A DNA stretch of 41,208 bases, from NCBI GenBank assembly GCA_016845585.1, contig JAERSO010000074.1:1-41208 (forward strand). Direction: 5' to 3'. The position numbers and the translations under genes are program-made. This DNA is from Acidimicrobiaceae bacterium. Lineage in GTDB: Bacteria > Actinomycetota > Acidimicrobiia > Acidimicrobiales > Aldehydirespiratoraceae. This document shows positions 8,969 to 17,901 of this stretch, one piece after another (position 1 is the stretch's first letter; each line of letters starts with the position of its first letter). The notes beneath the pieces are model-generated. The model ran no database searches, had not been told where the DNA came from, and saw only the letters and a list, made by a program, of their open reading frames with translations.

Positions 8969-10537
8969 CTAGGTGAACACACGGGTGCAGCTGTCGCCGG
9001 CCCAGAGGGTGGTGACGACGCCTTCGGGGTGAAGCCCGTCAGTGATGCCGCTGATGATTGCACCCGTGCTCGGGTTGGTGACGGCGAACAGGCCGATGTC
9101 GTCGCCCTCGAACGCTGGGAGGATCACGAGGGCGTCGCCGAAGGTGACCTCGAGGAACCCGACGGTGGCGGACTCGCCGAGGCCGTCGAGGGTGACGAGG
9201 CCAGCGGGATCCGTGTGCCCCTCGGTGTACCACTGGGTGAACGTGCCGGTGTCGGAGGCCTCGACCTCTTCGCTGAAGACCAACTCGAGGGATCCCCACC
9301 GGATGAAACGGGTGCGTGTGCCGATGCAGAACTCCCACGGCTCGAACCCCGTGTCCTCGTCCGGTGCGCCGAGGACCTCGATCGCCTCGGCGAGCACCAC
9401 CTCGACACTCTGACCGAACTGCACGATCGTGCCGTCGTCGAAGAGGAGCCCGTTGGCCGACAGGGTGGCCGCCCCGGGCGAAGCGACCCGGATCGGCGTT
9501 GTCGTGGTCGACGTCGTCGTGGTGGACGAGGTGGTCGTCGACGTGGTGGACGAGGTGGTCGAACTCGTGGAGCTGGTGGTCGACGAACTCGTGGTGGCCG
9601 GTGCCTCGGTGGTGGTCGTGGTCGTCGTCGCCGGCTCGGTGGTGGTCGACGACTCGGGCACGACCGTGGCGGTGTCGTCATCGTCGCCGCCGACGACGAA
9701 CAGGAGCAACCAGACGACGACCACGGCCACCAGGAGCACGACGACGCCGACGACCAGACCCATCGGCGTCGATCGGTCGGGAATCTCATGGGTGGGAGGC
9801 GGGGCGATCGACGCGACACGAGCCGGCTCGGGCGTGGGCCTGGCTGCTGGCTGCGCCGCGACCGGAGCAGAGGATCGGCGAACAGGAACGACCGGAGGTT
9901 CGTCGTCATCGTCGTCGGATTCGCCGGCTTCGCCGAAGACCGAGACCGGTCCGGTGACCGGCTCAGAGGGAGGAGGAATCGCGGGGCTGGGGTCGCCGAT
10001 GACCGGCTCCCCGAGGTCCTCGCGGGTGACGATGGGGGGCGCGGCGTCGACGCTGCCGATGAGCGCGGCGCCGATGGCAACGGCCACGATGGGATCGGCT
10101 TGAACCGACGAGGCTCGCGCCATCGCGGCCGTCTCGGGAACCGCCACCACGTCGGTGATCCCTGCCCCGTTGGCAGCGACGACGACCTGGTCGCGTGCGT
10201 CACCGTCGAAGTCGTCCGGGACGACGATGGCGACTCGCGAGATGCTCGAGCCGCCGACCGCGGCACGACCGAGCACATGGGTGATGACTGCGGTGAGGGC
10301 ACCGGTGCGCCCGAGGCGCGCCCGGGCGAGCGGATCGAACACGATCGGCCCGTCGGCGCTGGATGCAGCGTCCCCCACGAGCACCGTGCCGTCGGCGCCC
10401 GCGGCCACCGCACGCGCGGCCGCGGGCCCGTCCGCGCCGAGCGGGAGAACACTCGCCGCCGTCGGGTCGGCCTCGGCATCGGCCACCACGCCGATGATGC
10501 CGTCGTTGCCGACGTGGATCCCCAGCGTTTCGCTCAT
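8969..10537 (-). CDS. Membrane protein with Hsp70-like lobe and Ser/Thr stalk
   Basis: 522 residues from ATG 10537. Residues 1-165 resemble one lobe of an Hsp70/actin-fold ATPase: LGIHVGNDGIIGVV at the start, RVAIVVPDDFDGDARDQV and VVAVPETAAMARA, like the DnaK segments around VPAxF and PEPTAA. The nucleotide-closing second lobe is missing. Residues 166-255 are a Pro/Asp-rich linker. A single membrane helix lies at about 258-282, flanked by DDDD. Residues 295-348 are an almost pure Thr/Ser stalk. Residues 350-522 form a separate outer domain rich in beta-type sequence, with Cys404 and Cys517 that could pair. Topology would put the Hsp70-like lobe inside and the stalk and domain outside. I do not know a characterised homologue; a surface sensor or anchoring role is only a guess. 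Confidence 0.8.
   Translation of the reverse strand: MSETLGIHVGNDGIIGVVADAEADPTAASVLPLGADGPAAARAVAAGADGTVLVGDAASSADGPIVFDPLARARLGRTGALTAVITHVLGRAAVGGSSISRVAIVVPDDFDGDARDQVVVAANGAGITDVVAVPETAAMARASSVQADPIVAVAIGAALIGSVDAAPPIVTREDLGEPVIGDPSPAIPPPSEPVTGPVSVFGEAGESDDDDDEPPVVPVRRSSAPVAAQPAARPTPEPARVASIAPPPTHEIPDRSTPMGLVVGVVVLLVAVVVVWLLLFVVGGDDDDTATVVPESSTTTEPATTTTTTTEAPATTSSSTTSSTSSTTSSTTSTTTSSTTTTSTTTTPIRVASPGAATLSANGLLFDDGTIVQFGQSVEVVLAEAIEVLGAPDEDTGFEPWEFCIGTRTRFIRWGSLELVFSEEVEASDTGTFTQWYTEGHTDPAGLVTLDGLGESATVGFLEVTFGDALVILPAFEGDDIGLFAVTNPSTGAIISGITDGLHPEGVVTTLWAGDSCTRVFT
9494..9655 (-). repeat. Low-complexity Thr/Ser-coding tract
   Basis: On the + strand this reads as repeated GTCGTGGTGGACGAGGTGG-like units. 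On the coding strand it gives about 54 residues that are nearly all Thr and Ser (residues 295-348 of the Hsp70-lobe protein). Such tracts act as extended, often glycosylated stalks and are prone to length variation. Confidence 0.8.
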
Positions 10538-10595
10538 GACCAGCCGCCCTCGCGCATGGCCGCGAGCGTAGGCCCACCCGCGCCGAAAACGGGAA

Positions 10596-10686
10596 AAGCG
10601 ACTGGCGTTTCTTGGGGGACGGCCAGTCGCTTCTCCAGAACACCAGGCAAGGGGGGGGAAACCCGGTGTTGGGGTTCGACCCGACA
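10596..10686 (+). other. Structured intergenic region, possible RNA leader
   Basis: Between the Hsp70-lobe gene (-) and the LysR gene (+) there are three hairpin-forming elements. AAGCGACTGGC / GCCAGTCGCTT makes an 11-bp stem (10596-10606 with 10622-10632). AACACC pairs with GGTGTT (10639-10644 with 10665-10670). TGTTGGG / CCCGACA (10667-10673 with 10680-10686) encloses the loop GTTCGA. The second and third share bases and exclude each other, as in attenuators or riboswitches. I cannot match it to a known RNA family, and no expression evidence is available. Confidence 0.35.
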
Positions 10687-10782
10687 GTTTGGGGGTGTCG
10701 AGGAACCGTTGTGGCCCCAGTTAACCAGGGTTGTAGCCATCGTTCCAACAGTTTCCACGGATATGTGGCATCATTCACAGCG

Positions 10783-11715
10783 ATGGACCTCCGCCAACTC
10801 CATGCGCTGCTCGCCGTCGCTGAGCACCAGTCCTTTTCGGCCGCGGCACGGGCGCTCCACACCGTGCAGTCCAACGTCTCGACGCACGTCGCACACCTCG
10901 AGAACGAGCTCGGCAGCGTCCTGATCGAGCGGTCCAGAGGCGAGCTGACGCCGGAGGGCGAGATCGTCGCCGCTCGGGCGCGCCGGATCCTCGGCGAACT
11001 TCGCTCGATCGAGGACGATCTCCTGGCGCTGCGCGAAGACGTGAGCGGCCACGTTCGCCTCGGCGTCATCGGCACCACCGCGGTCTGGCTCGTGCCCGCC
11101 CTGCTCGACGCTCTCGCCCAGGACTATCCGCGGGTCGAGATCACGATCGTGGAGGCCACCACCACATCGCTGATTCCCCAGTTGATCAGCGAGCGAGTCG
11201 ACGTCGCGATCGTCAACCTCCCCGTCGATGATCCCGACGTCGACAGCCGCATGCTGTTTGAGGAAGACCGGGTGCTGATCGCCCCCGAAGGCCATCCTCT
11301 CGCCGCCACCGATCGCGCCACATGGCGCGATCTCGCCCAGCACGAGATCCTCCTGCCACCGGTCGGCACTGGCTTTCGGGACGAGATCGACGCCGACGCC
11401 CGCCGCGCTCGGGTCAACCTCGATGCCAAGGCCGAGGTCGATGGCCTGCGCCTCCTGACCTCCCTCGCGGCACGGGGGTTCGCGCCGGCCATCGTGCCTG
11501 CCAGCGCAGCGCCCACATTCGACGGTCCATGGCGTCGAGTGTCGATCGACGCATCAGCGCGCCGCATCGTCGGACTCTCGCTCCCACGCCGGGCCACACC
11601 ATCGGCCAGCACGCGCGTCGTGGTCGACGAGATCTCCTCGATCGTCGCGGCCGAAGCGCCCGGGATCGACGGCATCTCCGTGGCCACCACGACAATCGCG
11701 GCCGGCGAAGAGTAG
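10783..11715 (+). CDS. LysR-family transcriptional regulator
   Basis: 310 residues from ATG 10783. The N-terminal helix-turn-helix is typical (MDLRQLHALLAVAEHQSFSA, ALHTVQSNVSTHVAHLENELG, LTPEGE), followed by the linker helix at about residues 60-85. A periplasmic-binding-type effector domain spans about 90-290 (VRLGVIGTTAVWLVPALL, ERVDVAIVNLP). It reads in the same direction as the carboxyltransferase gene that begins 13 bp after its stop, so the two are probably one transcript. That is unusual, since LysR genes are more often divergent from their targets. The effector is unknown. The long structured region upstream may contribute to its control. Confidence 0.93.
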   Translation: MDLRQLHALLAVAEHQSFSAAARALHTVQSNVSTHVAHLENELGSVLIERSRGELTPEGEIVAARARRILGELRSIEDDLLALREDVSGHVRLGVIGTTAVWLVPALLDALAQDYPRVEITIVEATTTSLIPQLISERVDVAIVNLPVDDPDVDSRMLFEEDRVLIAPEGHPLAATDRATWRDLAQHEILLPPVGTGFRDEIDADARRARVNLDAKAEVDGLRLLTSLAARGFAPAIVPASAAPTFDGPWRRVSIDASARRIVGLSLPRRATPSASTRVVVDEISSIVAAEAPGIDGISVATTTIAAGEE

Positions 11716-11728
11716 GTTCAACGCCGCG

Positions 11729-13108
11729 ATGACCGATCAGCGCACTGAACCCGACAGCCCCATGAGCCGCCAGGTCGACATGCGGGCCCGCACGAGCGGT
11801 TTCGTCCGCGCCGGCCTGGCCGATCTCCACGGACGCAAGGTCATCGAAGTCGACGCACGAGGCACGGACCACGCCGGCTCACTCCTCCCGTCCGACGGGT
11901 TCTCGATCGCGGCCGGTGCCCGCGCCGCTCGCGAGCAGCGGCTGCCGTTCGTGATGCAGCTGGCATCATCGGGCGCCGACATCGGCACCGGCGTCGGAGC
12001 GCTCGACGGCTGGGGCCACGCCGCTCGCGAGCTCACCCGGTGCTCGGGCATCGTTCCCACGATCATCATCGTCACCGGTCCTGTCGTCAGCGGCCCGGCA
12101 CTCCTGCTCGGCCTAGCCGACTTCGTCATCATGACCACCGAGGCCTACGCGTTCGTGATGGGACCTCGCATGGTGGCCGAGTTCACGGGTGTTCCGATCT
12201 CCAAGGACGAGCTCGGCGGGGCATCGATCCATGCACGCACCTCCGGTGTGGCCGACTTCATCGCTTCCGACACCGACGACGCCCTCCTGCTGACTTCGGA
12301 GTTGCTGGGCTTCCTGCCCGGTCACACCGATGAGGATCCACCCGCGGCTCCCTGCAGCGATCCCGTCGACCGTCCGACCCCGGAGGCGTACGAGGTGCTT
12401 CCACCGTCGTCCAACGGGTCCTACGACGTTCGCGCCATCATCGAGTCGGTCATCGACGACGGCGACTTCCTCGAACCCCACGCCGAATGGGCCGCCAACC
12501 TCGTCACCGCGTTCGCCACGATCGGCGGTCGCACGGTCGGCATCGTCGCCAATCAGCCCCAGACCGTGGCGGGCACCCTCGACATCCCGGCCTCACAGAA
12601 GGGCGGACGGTTCGTGTCGTTCTGCGATGCGTTCAACATCCCCCTCGTCACGTTCGTCGACACGTCCGGTTTCTACCCGGGCAAGGACACCGAATGGCGG
12701 GGCATGATCCGCTACGGCGCCCAGATGGCGTTCGCCTACGCCCGGGCCACGGTGCCGCGGGTCAATCTCACGACGCGCAAGTCCTATGGCGGGGCCTACA
12801 TCGTGATGGATTCGAAGAAGATCGGCAACGACCTCGCATTCGCCTGGCCATCCGCGGAGATTGCGGTCATGGGCGCCAAGGGCGCCGTGGAGATCCTGAA
12901 CCGCCGCAACACGCCCGAAGAACGAGCTGAACTCGAACTCGCGTACGAGGAGCGCCTGCTCAACCCGTACATCGCGGCAGAGCGCGGCACGATCGATGCC
13001 GTGATCCACCCGTCGGACACCAGACGCGAGATCCACGCCGCACTGGAGATGCTCGCAGGCAAGCGTGAGCGGCTTCCGCCGCGGCGCCACGACAACACCC
13101 CGCTCTAG
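11729..13108 (+). CDS. Acyl-CoA carboxylase carboxyltransferase (beta) subunit, short form
   Basis: 459 residues from ATG 11729. It has the two crotonase-like halves of the biotin-dependent carboxyltransferase family. The N-half contains IVTGPVVSGPALLLGLADFVIM, GPRMVAEFTGVPIS and DELGGASIHARTSGVADF. The C-half contains YDVRAIIESVIDDGDFLE, GIVANQPQ, FVSFCDAFNIPLVTFVDTSGF and SYGGAYIVMDSKKIGND, the last two lining the biotin/acyl-CoA site. Family members (AccD5/PccB) are usually 510-550 residues; here the first 50-60, including the ERIDLLLDPGSF-type start, are absent or reduced. The likely reaction is carboxylation of acetyl-, propionyl- or another acyl-CoA with a biotinylated alpha subunit encoded elsewhere. 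Linkage to a LysR gene hints at conditional expression. Confidence 0.88.
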   Translation: MTDQRTEPDSPMSRQVDMRARTSGFVRAGLADLHGRKVIEVDARGTDHAGSLLPSDGFSIAAGARAAREQRLPFVMQLASSGADIGTGVGALDGWGHAARELTRCSGIVPTIIIVTGPVVSGPALLLGLADFVIMTTEAYAFVMGPRMVAEFTGVPISKDELGGASIHARTSGVADFIASDTDDALLLTSELLGFLPGHTDEDPPAAPCSDPVDRPTPEAYEVLPPSSNGSYDVRAIIESVIDDGDFLEPHAEWAANLVTAFATIGGRTVGIVANQPQTVAGTLDIPASQKGGRFVSFCDAFNIPLVTFVDTSGFYPGKDTEWRGMIRYGAQMAFAYARATVPRVNLTTRKSYGGAYIVMDSKKIGNDLAFAWPSAEIAVMGAKGAVEILNRRNTPEERAELELAYEERLLNPYIAAERGTIDAVIHPSDTRREIHAALEMLAGKRERLPPRRHDNTPL

Positions 13109-13147
13109 TTCGATCTGCTGAGTGTGCCGACCATGGCACAAACCGTC

Positions 13148-13195
13148 TAGATTCACTGCGGCGCACACACCCCTACTTGAGCTGCGCTAGAGGAG
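13148..13195 (+). promoter_or_regulatory. Putative citrate synthase promoter and RBS
   Basis: TAGATT at 13148-13153 is a plausible -10 element but has no good -35. CTACTTG at 13173-13179 repeats the heptamer found in the aconitase promoter spacer. GAGGAG at 13190-13195 is a good Shine-Dalgarno 7 bp before the GTG at 13203 and supports that start. The short inverted repeat GTGCC/GGCAC sits just upstream at about 13124-13139. Confidence 0.4.
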
Positions 13196-13202
13196 CCAGA
13201 CC

Positions 13203-14468
<1,266 letters not shown>

Positions 14469-14480
14469 TCAGTCGACTGG

Positions 14481-14516
14481 GTCGTAGCGCCGGGGTCTGA
14501 CCCCGCGCTACACGAC
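14481..14516. terminator. Hairpin with GGGGTCTGACCCC core
   Basis: GTCGTAGCG pairs with CGCTAC-a-CGAC around the inner palindrome CGGGGTCTGACCCCG, giving a long stem. It lies between citrate synthase (+) and the quinone oxidoreductase (-) and overlaps the stop codon of the latter. The same GGGGTCTGACCCC core recurs at 36684-36696. Confidence 0.6.
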
Positions 14517-15485
14517 CTCGAGCACGAGCTTGCCGGCGTTGGCATTCGACGCCATTCGCTCGTGGGCGGCACCGACCTCGTCGAGGCGATACCGGCTGTC
14601 AATCACCGGTGCGATCGCACCTGACGCGACATGAGGCAGGATCTGCGCCGCGAACTCACGGGTGATCGCCACCTTCTCCTCGATCGGCCGCGCCCGCAGG
14701 GTCGTGCCCCTGATCGTGGCCCGCTTCATCAGCAGGCTGCCGACCTCGAACGGCACAGGGCCTCCGGCCATCACCCCGACCTGGATGATGCGGCCTCCGA
14801 GTCGGAGCGCACTGATGTTACGCGGCAGATACTCGCCGCCGATCACGTCGAGGACCACGTCGACACCCACTCCTCTGGTGGCGTCCTTGACGGCATCCAC
14901 GAAATCCTCGCTTCGGTAGTCGATCACCACGTCCGCGCCGAGGGATCGACAGACCTCGTGCTTGCCCGCTGAGGCCGTGACGGCGATTCGGGCACCGATT
15001 GCCTTGCAGACCTGGATCGCCGCGGTGCCGACCCCGGACGCGCCCGCATGGACCAACGCCCATCGGCCGCTGGTCAGGCCCCCCTGGCGCACCAGGGCGT
15101 CCCATGCGGTGATGAAGACCTCGGGGAACGCTCCCGCATCGGCGAGGGGGAAGCCATCGGGAACGGCCATCGCCTGCCGCTCGTGCACGGCGATCTGCTC
15201 GGCGTAACATCCCCCGTTGCTGATCCCCATGACCGCGTCGCCGACCCGATGCTCGGTGACCCGCGGACCGGTGGCGATCACTCGACCGGCGAACTCGAGG
15301 CCGGGGATCTCGTGTTCCATCGGCGGACCGGGATACAGCCCCATCCGTTGCAGGAGGTCCGCCCGATTGACGGCCGACGAAACGATCTCGACGAGCACCT
15401 CTTCGGGCCCCGCCGTCGGATCCGGCACGTCCCTGACCTGGAGGACCTCAGGTCCACCCTTTTCTTCCAACACCACTGCACGCAT
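14508..15485 (-). CDS. PIG3-type NAD(P)H quinone oxidoreductase (MDR family)
   Basis: 325 residues. This is a zinc-less medium-chain dehydrogenase/reductase. The N-terminal GroES-like domain includes VNRADLLQRMGLYPGPP and IPGLEFAGRVIATG. The Rossmann part follows with ALVHAGASGVGTAAIQVCKAIGARI and a C-terminal RYRLDEVGAAHERMASNANAGKLVLEV. The LLQRxGxYPxPP pattern is characteristic of the PIG3/QorA-type subgroup, which reduces quinones or enones with NADPH in the cytoplasm. It starts 14 bp after the AceK stop and is probably the last gene of the chorismate mutase-aceK-qor transcript. The true substrate is unknown. Confidence 0.9.
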   Translation of the reverse strand: MRAVVLEEKGGPEVLQVRDVPDPTAGPEEVLVEIVSSAVNRADLLQRMGLYPGPPMEHEIPGLEFAGRVIATGPRVTEHRVGDAVMGISNGGCYAEQIAVHERQAMAVPDGFPLADAGAFPEVFITAWDALVRQGGLTSGRWALVHAGASGVGTAAIQVCKAIGARIAVTASAGKHEVCRSLGADVVIDYRSEDFVDAVKDATRGVGVDVVLDVIGGEYLPRNISALRLGGRIIQVGVMAGGPVPFEVGSLLMKRATIRGTTLRARPIEEKVAITREFAAQILPHVASGAIAPVIDSRYRLDEVGAAHERMASNANAGKLVLEVV

Positions 15486-15499
15486 GGTGGCAGCGTAGG

Positions 15500-17242
15500 T
15501 CAGCTCCGGGTGATACGGAGGTCCCGGGGGTACGGGAAGAAGTCCGGCAACTCCCCGTCACCGTGCTCGTCCTTCATCTTCTGCCAGAACTCGACCGTGG
15601 AGATCTCCGGGTGCACCTCGTCGAACACCTCACCGACGATGCGCGGCGAGCGGAGGTACGTCCGGAACTCCTCGGGGAAGACGTCGTCGGGCTCGACCGG
15701 GAACCATGGCTGGTCGAGCATCTCGTCCTCATAGCTCTGACTCACCGGCATCTTGCGGAAGTTCACGTCGGACAACAGCGCGAGTTCGTCATAGTCGTAG
15801 AACACGACGGCACCATGGCGGGTGACCCCGAAGTTCTTCGGGAAGAGATCACCGGGGAAGATGTTGGCTGCCGCGAGATCCTTGATGGCATTGCCGTAGT
15901 CGATCGCCGCTCGCCGGGCCGGTTCGCCCGACATCTCCCGCAGGTACAGATCCAGCGGGTAGAGCCGGCGTTCGGTGTAGACGTGGTGGAGGATCACTTC
16001 GTCATCGGTGATCGTCACGGAGCGGGAGCACTCCTCGCGCAGCTCGTCGATCATCTCCTCGTCGAAGCGGTCCCTAGCGAAGGTGAGGTTGCGGAACTCC
16101 TGGGCGTCGACGAGGCGCCCCACGCGGTCATGGTCGAACACGAGCTTGTAGCGCCGCTGCACGTCCTCGGGAGTCGTGCGCTTCGACGGCGGGAAGCGGT
16201 CCTTGATCAACTTGAACACGACGTCGAACGACGGCAGCGTGAACACCACCATCACCATGCCGCGTGCACCCCGGGCCCGCTCGAACCGTGTGTTGGAGTG
16301 CTCCATGTGCCGGTAGAGCGCCCGGAACAGGTTGGTCTTGCCGTGCTGGCTGTAGCCGATCGACGTGTAGAGCTCAGCCACCGGCTTCACCGGCAGAAGA
16401 CTCTTGAGGAAGCCGACCACCGCCGCTGGGCGCCGGCACAGCACATGGAAGTACGAGCGGGTGTAGCCGAACATCCGGCTCGCCGCGAGCTCGCTGAGCA
16501 GGACCGCGTCGATGTAGAGCCCGTCGTCATCCGCGAGCACGGGAAGTACGACAGGGGACACACGGTTGAGCCACCGGAGGCGGCCCACGATGTAGGCGCC
16601 CTTGTTGCGGTAGAAGATCGGCCTCAGGACGTCGATGGAATCGATCTGGCCATCCCAGACGTCGTCGAGTTGTGCCTGGATCCGCTCGGTGACGAGGGCG
16701 GCACACTGATCGAGATCGGTGAAGTGGCTCGCGAGGGGCGAGTGCTCGAAGATCTGGCGGACGGTGTCCTCGAGTGAATCGTCGACCGGGAAGTTGCGGT
16801 ACTCGCCGCGCGACCCATCATCGGCCGGCAGTGCCGTGGGGCCGAGCCACAAGAACTCGAGGTCATCGTCCAGGCCGATCACGTCGAAGAGGCGGCGGGT
16901 GGCGGAGTTGTAGAACGTCTCGGCCAACTCGAGGTCCATACGTTTCGACACCAGCTGCACATAGCGCCGCCGCGCCTCGATCCAGAGCGCCCTGGCCTCG
17001 TTCTCATCAGCGGGCAGGGTCGGGCGGGCGATGTCGACCACCGCCCAGACGCGGCGCTTGTGAAGATCGAGTCGCTCGGTGGAATCCTGTTGCAGCTGAA
17101 CCCATTGCCGGTCGAGAAATCGCCGCGATGCCCGATGAGTGATCTCCAGGAACCGCTCGTGGTAGTCGACGAATCCATCGTGCAACAGGCGCGCCAGACG
17201 TTCGACATCCGGAGAAACCGTGCTCGGGGCGACGTCGGTCAT
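15500..17242 (-). CDS. aceK: Isocitrate dehydrogenase kinase/phosphatase AceK
   Basis: 580 residues, the length of E. coli AceK (578), and collinear with it. The N-terminal regulatory half (residues 1-310) includes YTSIGYSQHGKTNLFR. The kinase-fold half starts around MVMVVFTLPSFDVVFKLIKDRFPP (ATP-binding Lys344), then HDRVGRLVD. The catalytic region has IFPGDLFPKNFGVTRHG (Asp465, Asn470) and VVFYDYDE (Asp483), the equivalents of E. coli Asp457, Asn462 and Asp475. The usual MLFKN is LFPKN here. AceK phosphorylates and dephosphorylates isocitrate dehydrogenase to divide carbon between the TCA cycle and the glyoxylate shunt. It is best known from Proteobacteria with aceBA; no aceA or aceB is seen here, but gltA and aconitase are close. 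It is 13 bp downstream of chorismate mutase on the same strand. Confidence 0.95.
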   Translation of the reverse strand: MTDVAPSTVSPDVERLARLLHDGFVDYHERFLEITHRASRRFLDRQWVQLQQDSTERLDLHKRRVWAVVDIARPTLPADENEARALWIEARRRYVQLVSKRMDLELAETFYNSATRRLFDVIGLDDDLEFLWLGPTALPADDGSRGEYRNFPVDDSLEDTVRQIFEHSPLASHFTDLDQCAALVTERIQAQLDDVWDGQIDSIDVLRPIFYRNKGAYIVGRLRWLNRVSPVVLPVLADDDGLYIDAVLLSELAASRMFGYTRSYFHVLCRRPAAVVGFLKSLLPVKPVAELYTSIGYSQHGKTNLFRALYRHMEHSNTRFERARGARGMVMVVFTLPSFDVVFKLIKDRFPPSKRTTPEDVQRRYKLVFDHDRVGRLVDAQEFRNLTFARDRFDEEMIDELREECSRSVTITDDEVILHHVYTERRLYPLDLYLREMSGEPARRAAIDYGNAIKDLAAANIFPGDLFPKNFGVTRHGAVVFYDYDELALLSDVNFRKMPVSQSYEDEMLDQPWFPVEPDDVFPEEFRTYLRSPRIVGEVFDEVHPEISTVEFWQKMKDEHGDGELPDFFPYPRDLRITRS

Positions 17243-17255
17243 TGTGGTGTGCGGC

Positions 17256-17540
17256 TCAGTATTCGGCCGAGGCCTGCTCGTGATGATGGATCACTTCGGC
17301 GATGATGAACCGCAGGAAGCTCTCGCTGAACGCCGGGTCGAGATCAGCCGAGGCGGCGAGCTCACGTAACCGGGCGATCTGGATCTCCTCACGCGCCGGA
17401 TCCGCCGGCGGTAGGTCGTTCGCCGCCTTGTACGTGCCGACGGCCTTGGTGATCTTGAAGCGCTCGGCCAACAGGAGGATCAGCGCGGCATCGATGTTGT
17501 CGATGCTGGAGCGGTACTGCTCGAGCTGCTCGTCGGCCAT
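17256..17540 (-). CDS. Chorismate mutase, AroQ type
   Basis: 94 residues starting at ATG 17540; the frame is open further upstream through the tRNA, so this first proper ATG is chosen. The AroQ helical signature is clear: YRSSIDNIDAALILLLAERFKITKAVGTYKAAN, then PPADPAREEIQIARLRELA and a final helix FLRFIIAEVIHHHEQ. The Arg, Lys, Arg/Glu and Gln positions that bind chorismate are in place. It converts chorismate to prephenate for Phe/Tyr synthesis. It is a stand-alone domain without fused dehydratase or dehydrogenase. A 13-bp gap links it to AceK downstream, an odd pairing of amino-acid and TCA regulation. Confidence 0.92.
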   Translation of the reverse strand: MADEQLEQYRSSIDNIDAALILLLAERFKITKAVGTYKAANDLPPADPAREEIQIARLRELAASADLDPAFSESFLRFIIAEVIHHHEQASAEY

Positions 17541-17610
17541 CTGCGGGCTTCCCCCCGGTCGGTGAAACCACAACGGTCGACCGCACCGAAGTGCCGTCGA
17601 CCGATCGGGT

Positions 17611-17687
17611 TGGTGGGCCGTACAAGAGTCGAACTTGTGACCTCCTGCGTGTCGAGCAGGCGCTCTAACCAACTGAGCTAACGGCCC
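17611..17687 (-). tRNA. tRNA-Val (GAC)
   Basis: The reverse strand folds as a full cloverleaf. Acceptor strands GGGCCGT and ACGGCCC pair over 7 bp. The D-arm reads TAGCTCAGTTGGTTAGAGC. The anticodon stem CCTGC/GCAGG encloses loop TCGACAC with anticodon GAC. The T-arm contains GTTCGAC. The discriminator is A and CCA is encoded (17611-17613). Confidence 0.95.
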
Positions 17688-17777
17688 GGAGACCGAAACT
17701 GTAGCAGCGGACCGCATGGATCACGCCTCGAAAAGTGCCTCGGGGGCCACCACGATGTGGCGACCCCCGAGCTGACG

Positions 17778-17852
17778 AGCGCCGGGCGGGATTTGAACCC
17801 GCGACTGTACGGCTTTGCAGGCCGCTCCCTTGGGCCGCTCGGGCACCGGCGC
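17778..17852 (-). tRNA. tRNA-Cys (GCA)
   Basis: The reverse strand gives acceptor GCGCCGG paired with CCGGCGC, U8 in place, anticodon stem GCGGC/GCCGT around loop CTGCAAA (anticodon GCA) and T-arm GCGGG-TTCAAAT-CCCGC. The discriminator is U, as expected for Cys. CCA is not encoded. It lies 90 bp upstream of tRNA-Val on the same strand. Confidence 0.93.
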
Positions 17853-17901
17853 CAGCGGGAGGAATGGTATCGGCACCGCGGAGACGTGCGACGATGGTTT
17901 C

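Noticed and set aside
9484..9660. Tandem GTCGTGG-like repeats that might suggest a CRISPR or other repeat array
   Set aside because: The repeat unit is short and irregular, without spacers, and is explained by Thr/Ser codons of the stalk.
10667..10686. T-arm-like hairpin with GTTCGA that might indicate a tRNA
   Set aside because: No acceptor, D-arm or anticodon arm can be placed around it, and the loop has 6 rather than 7 bases.
8726..10924. 732-residue + strand open frame opposite the Hsp70-lobe gene
   Set aside because: It overlaps the end of aconitase, runs through the terminator and the whole minus-strand gene, and consists of Gly/Arg/Asp-rich low-complexity sequence. The minus-strand reading has domains and a membrane helix.
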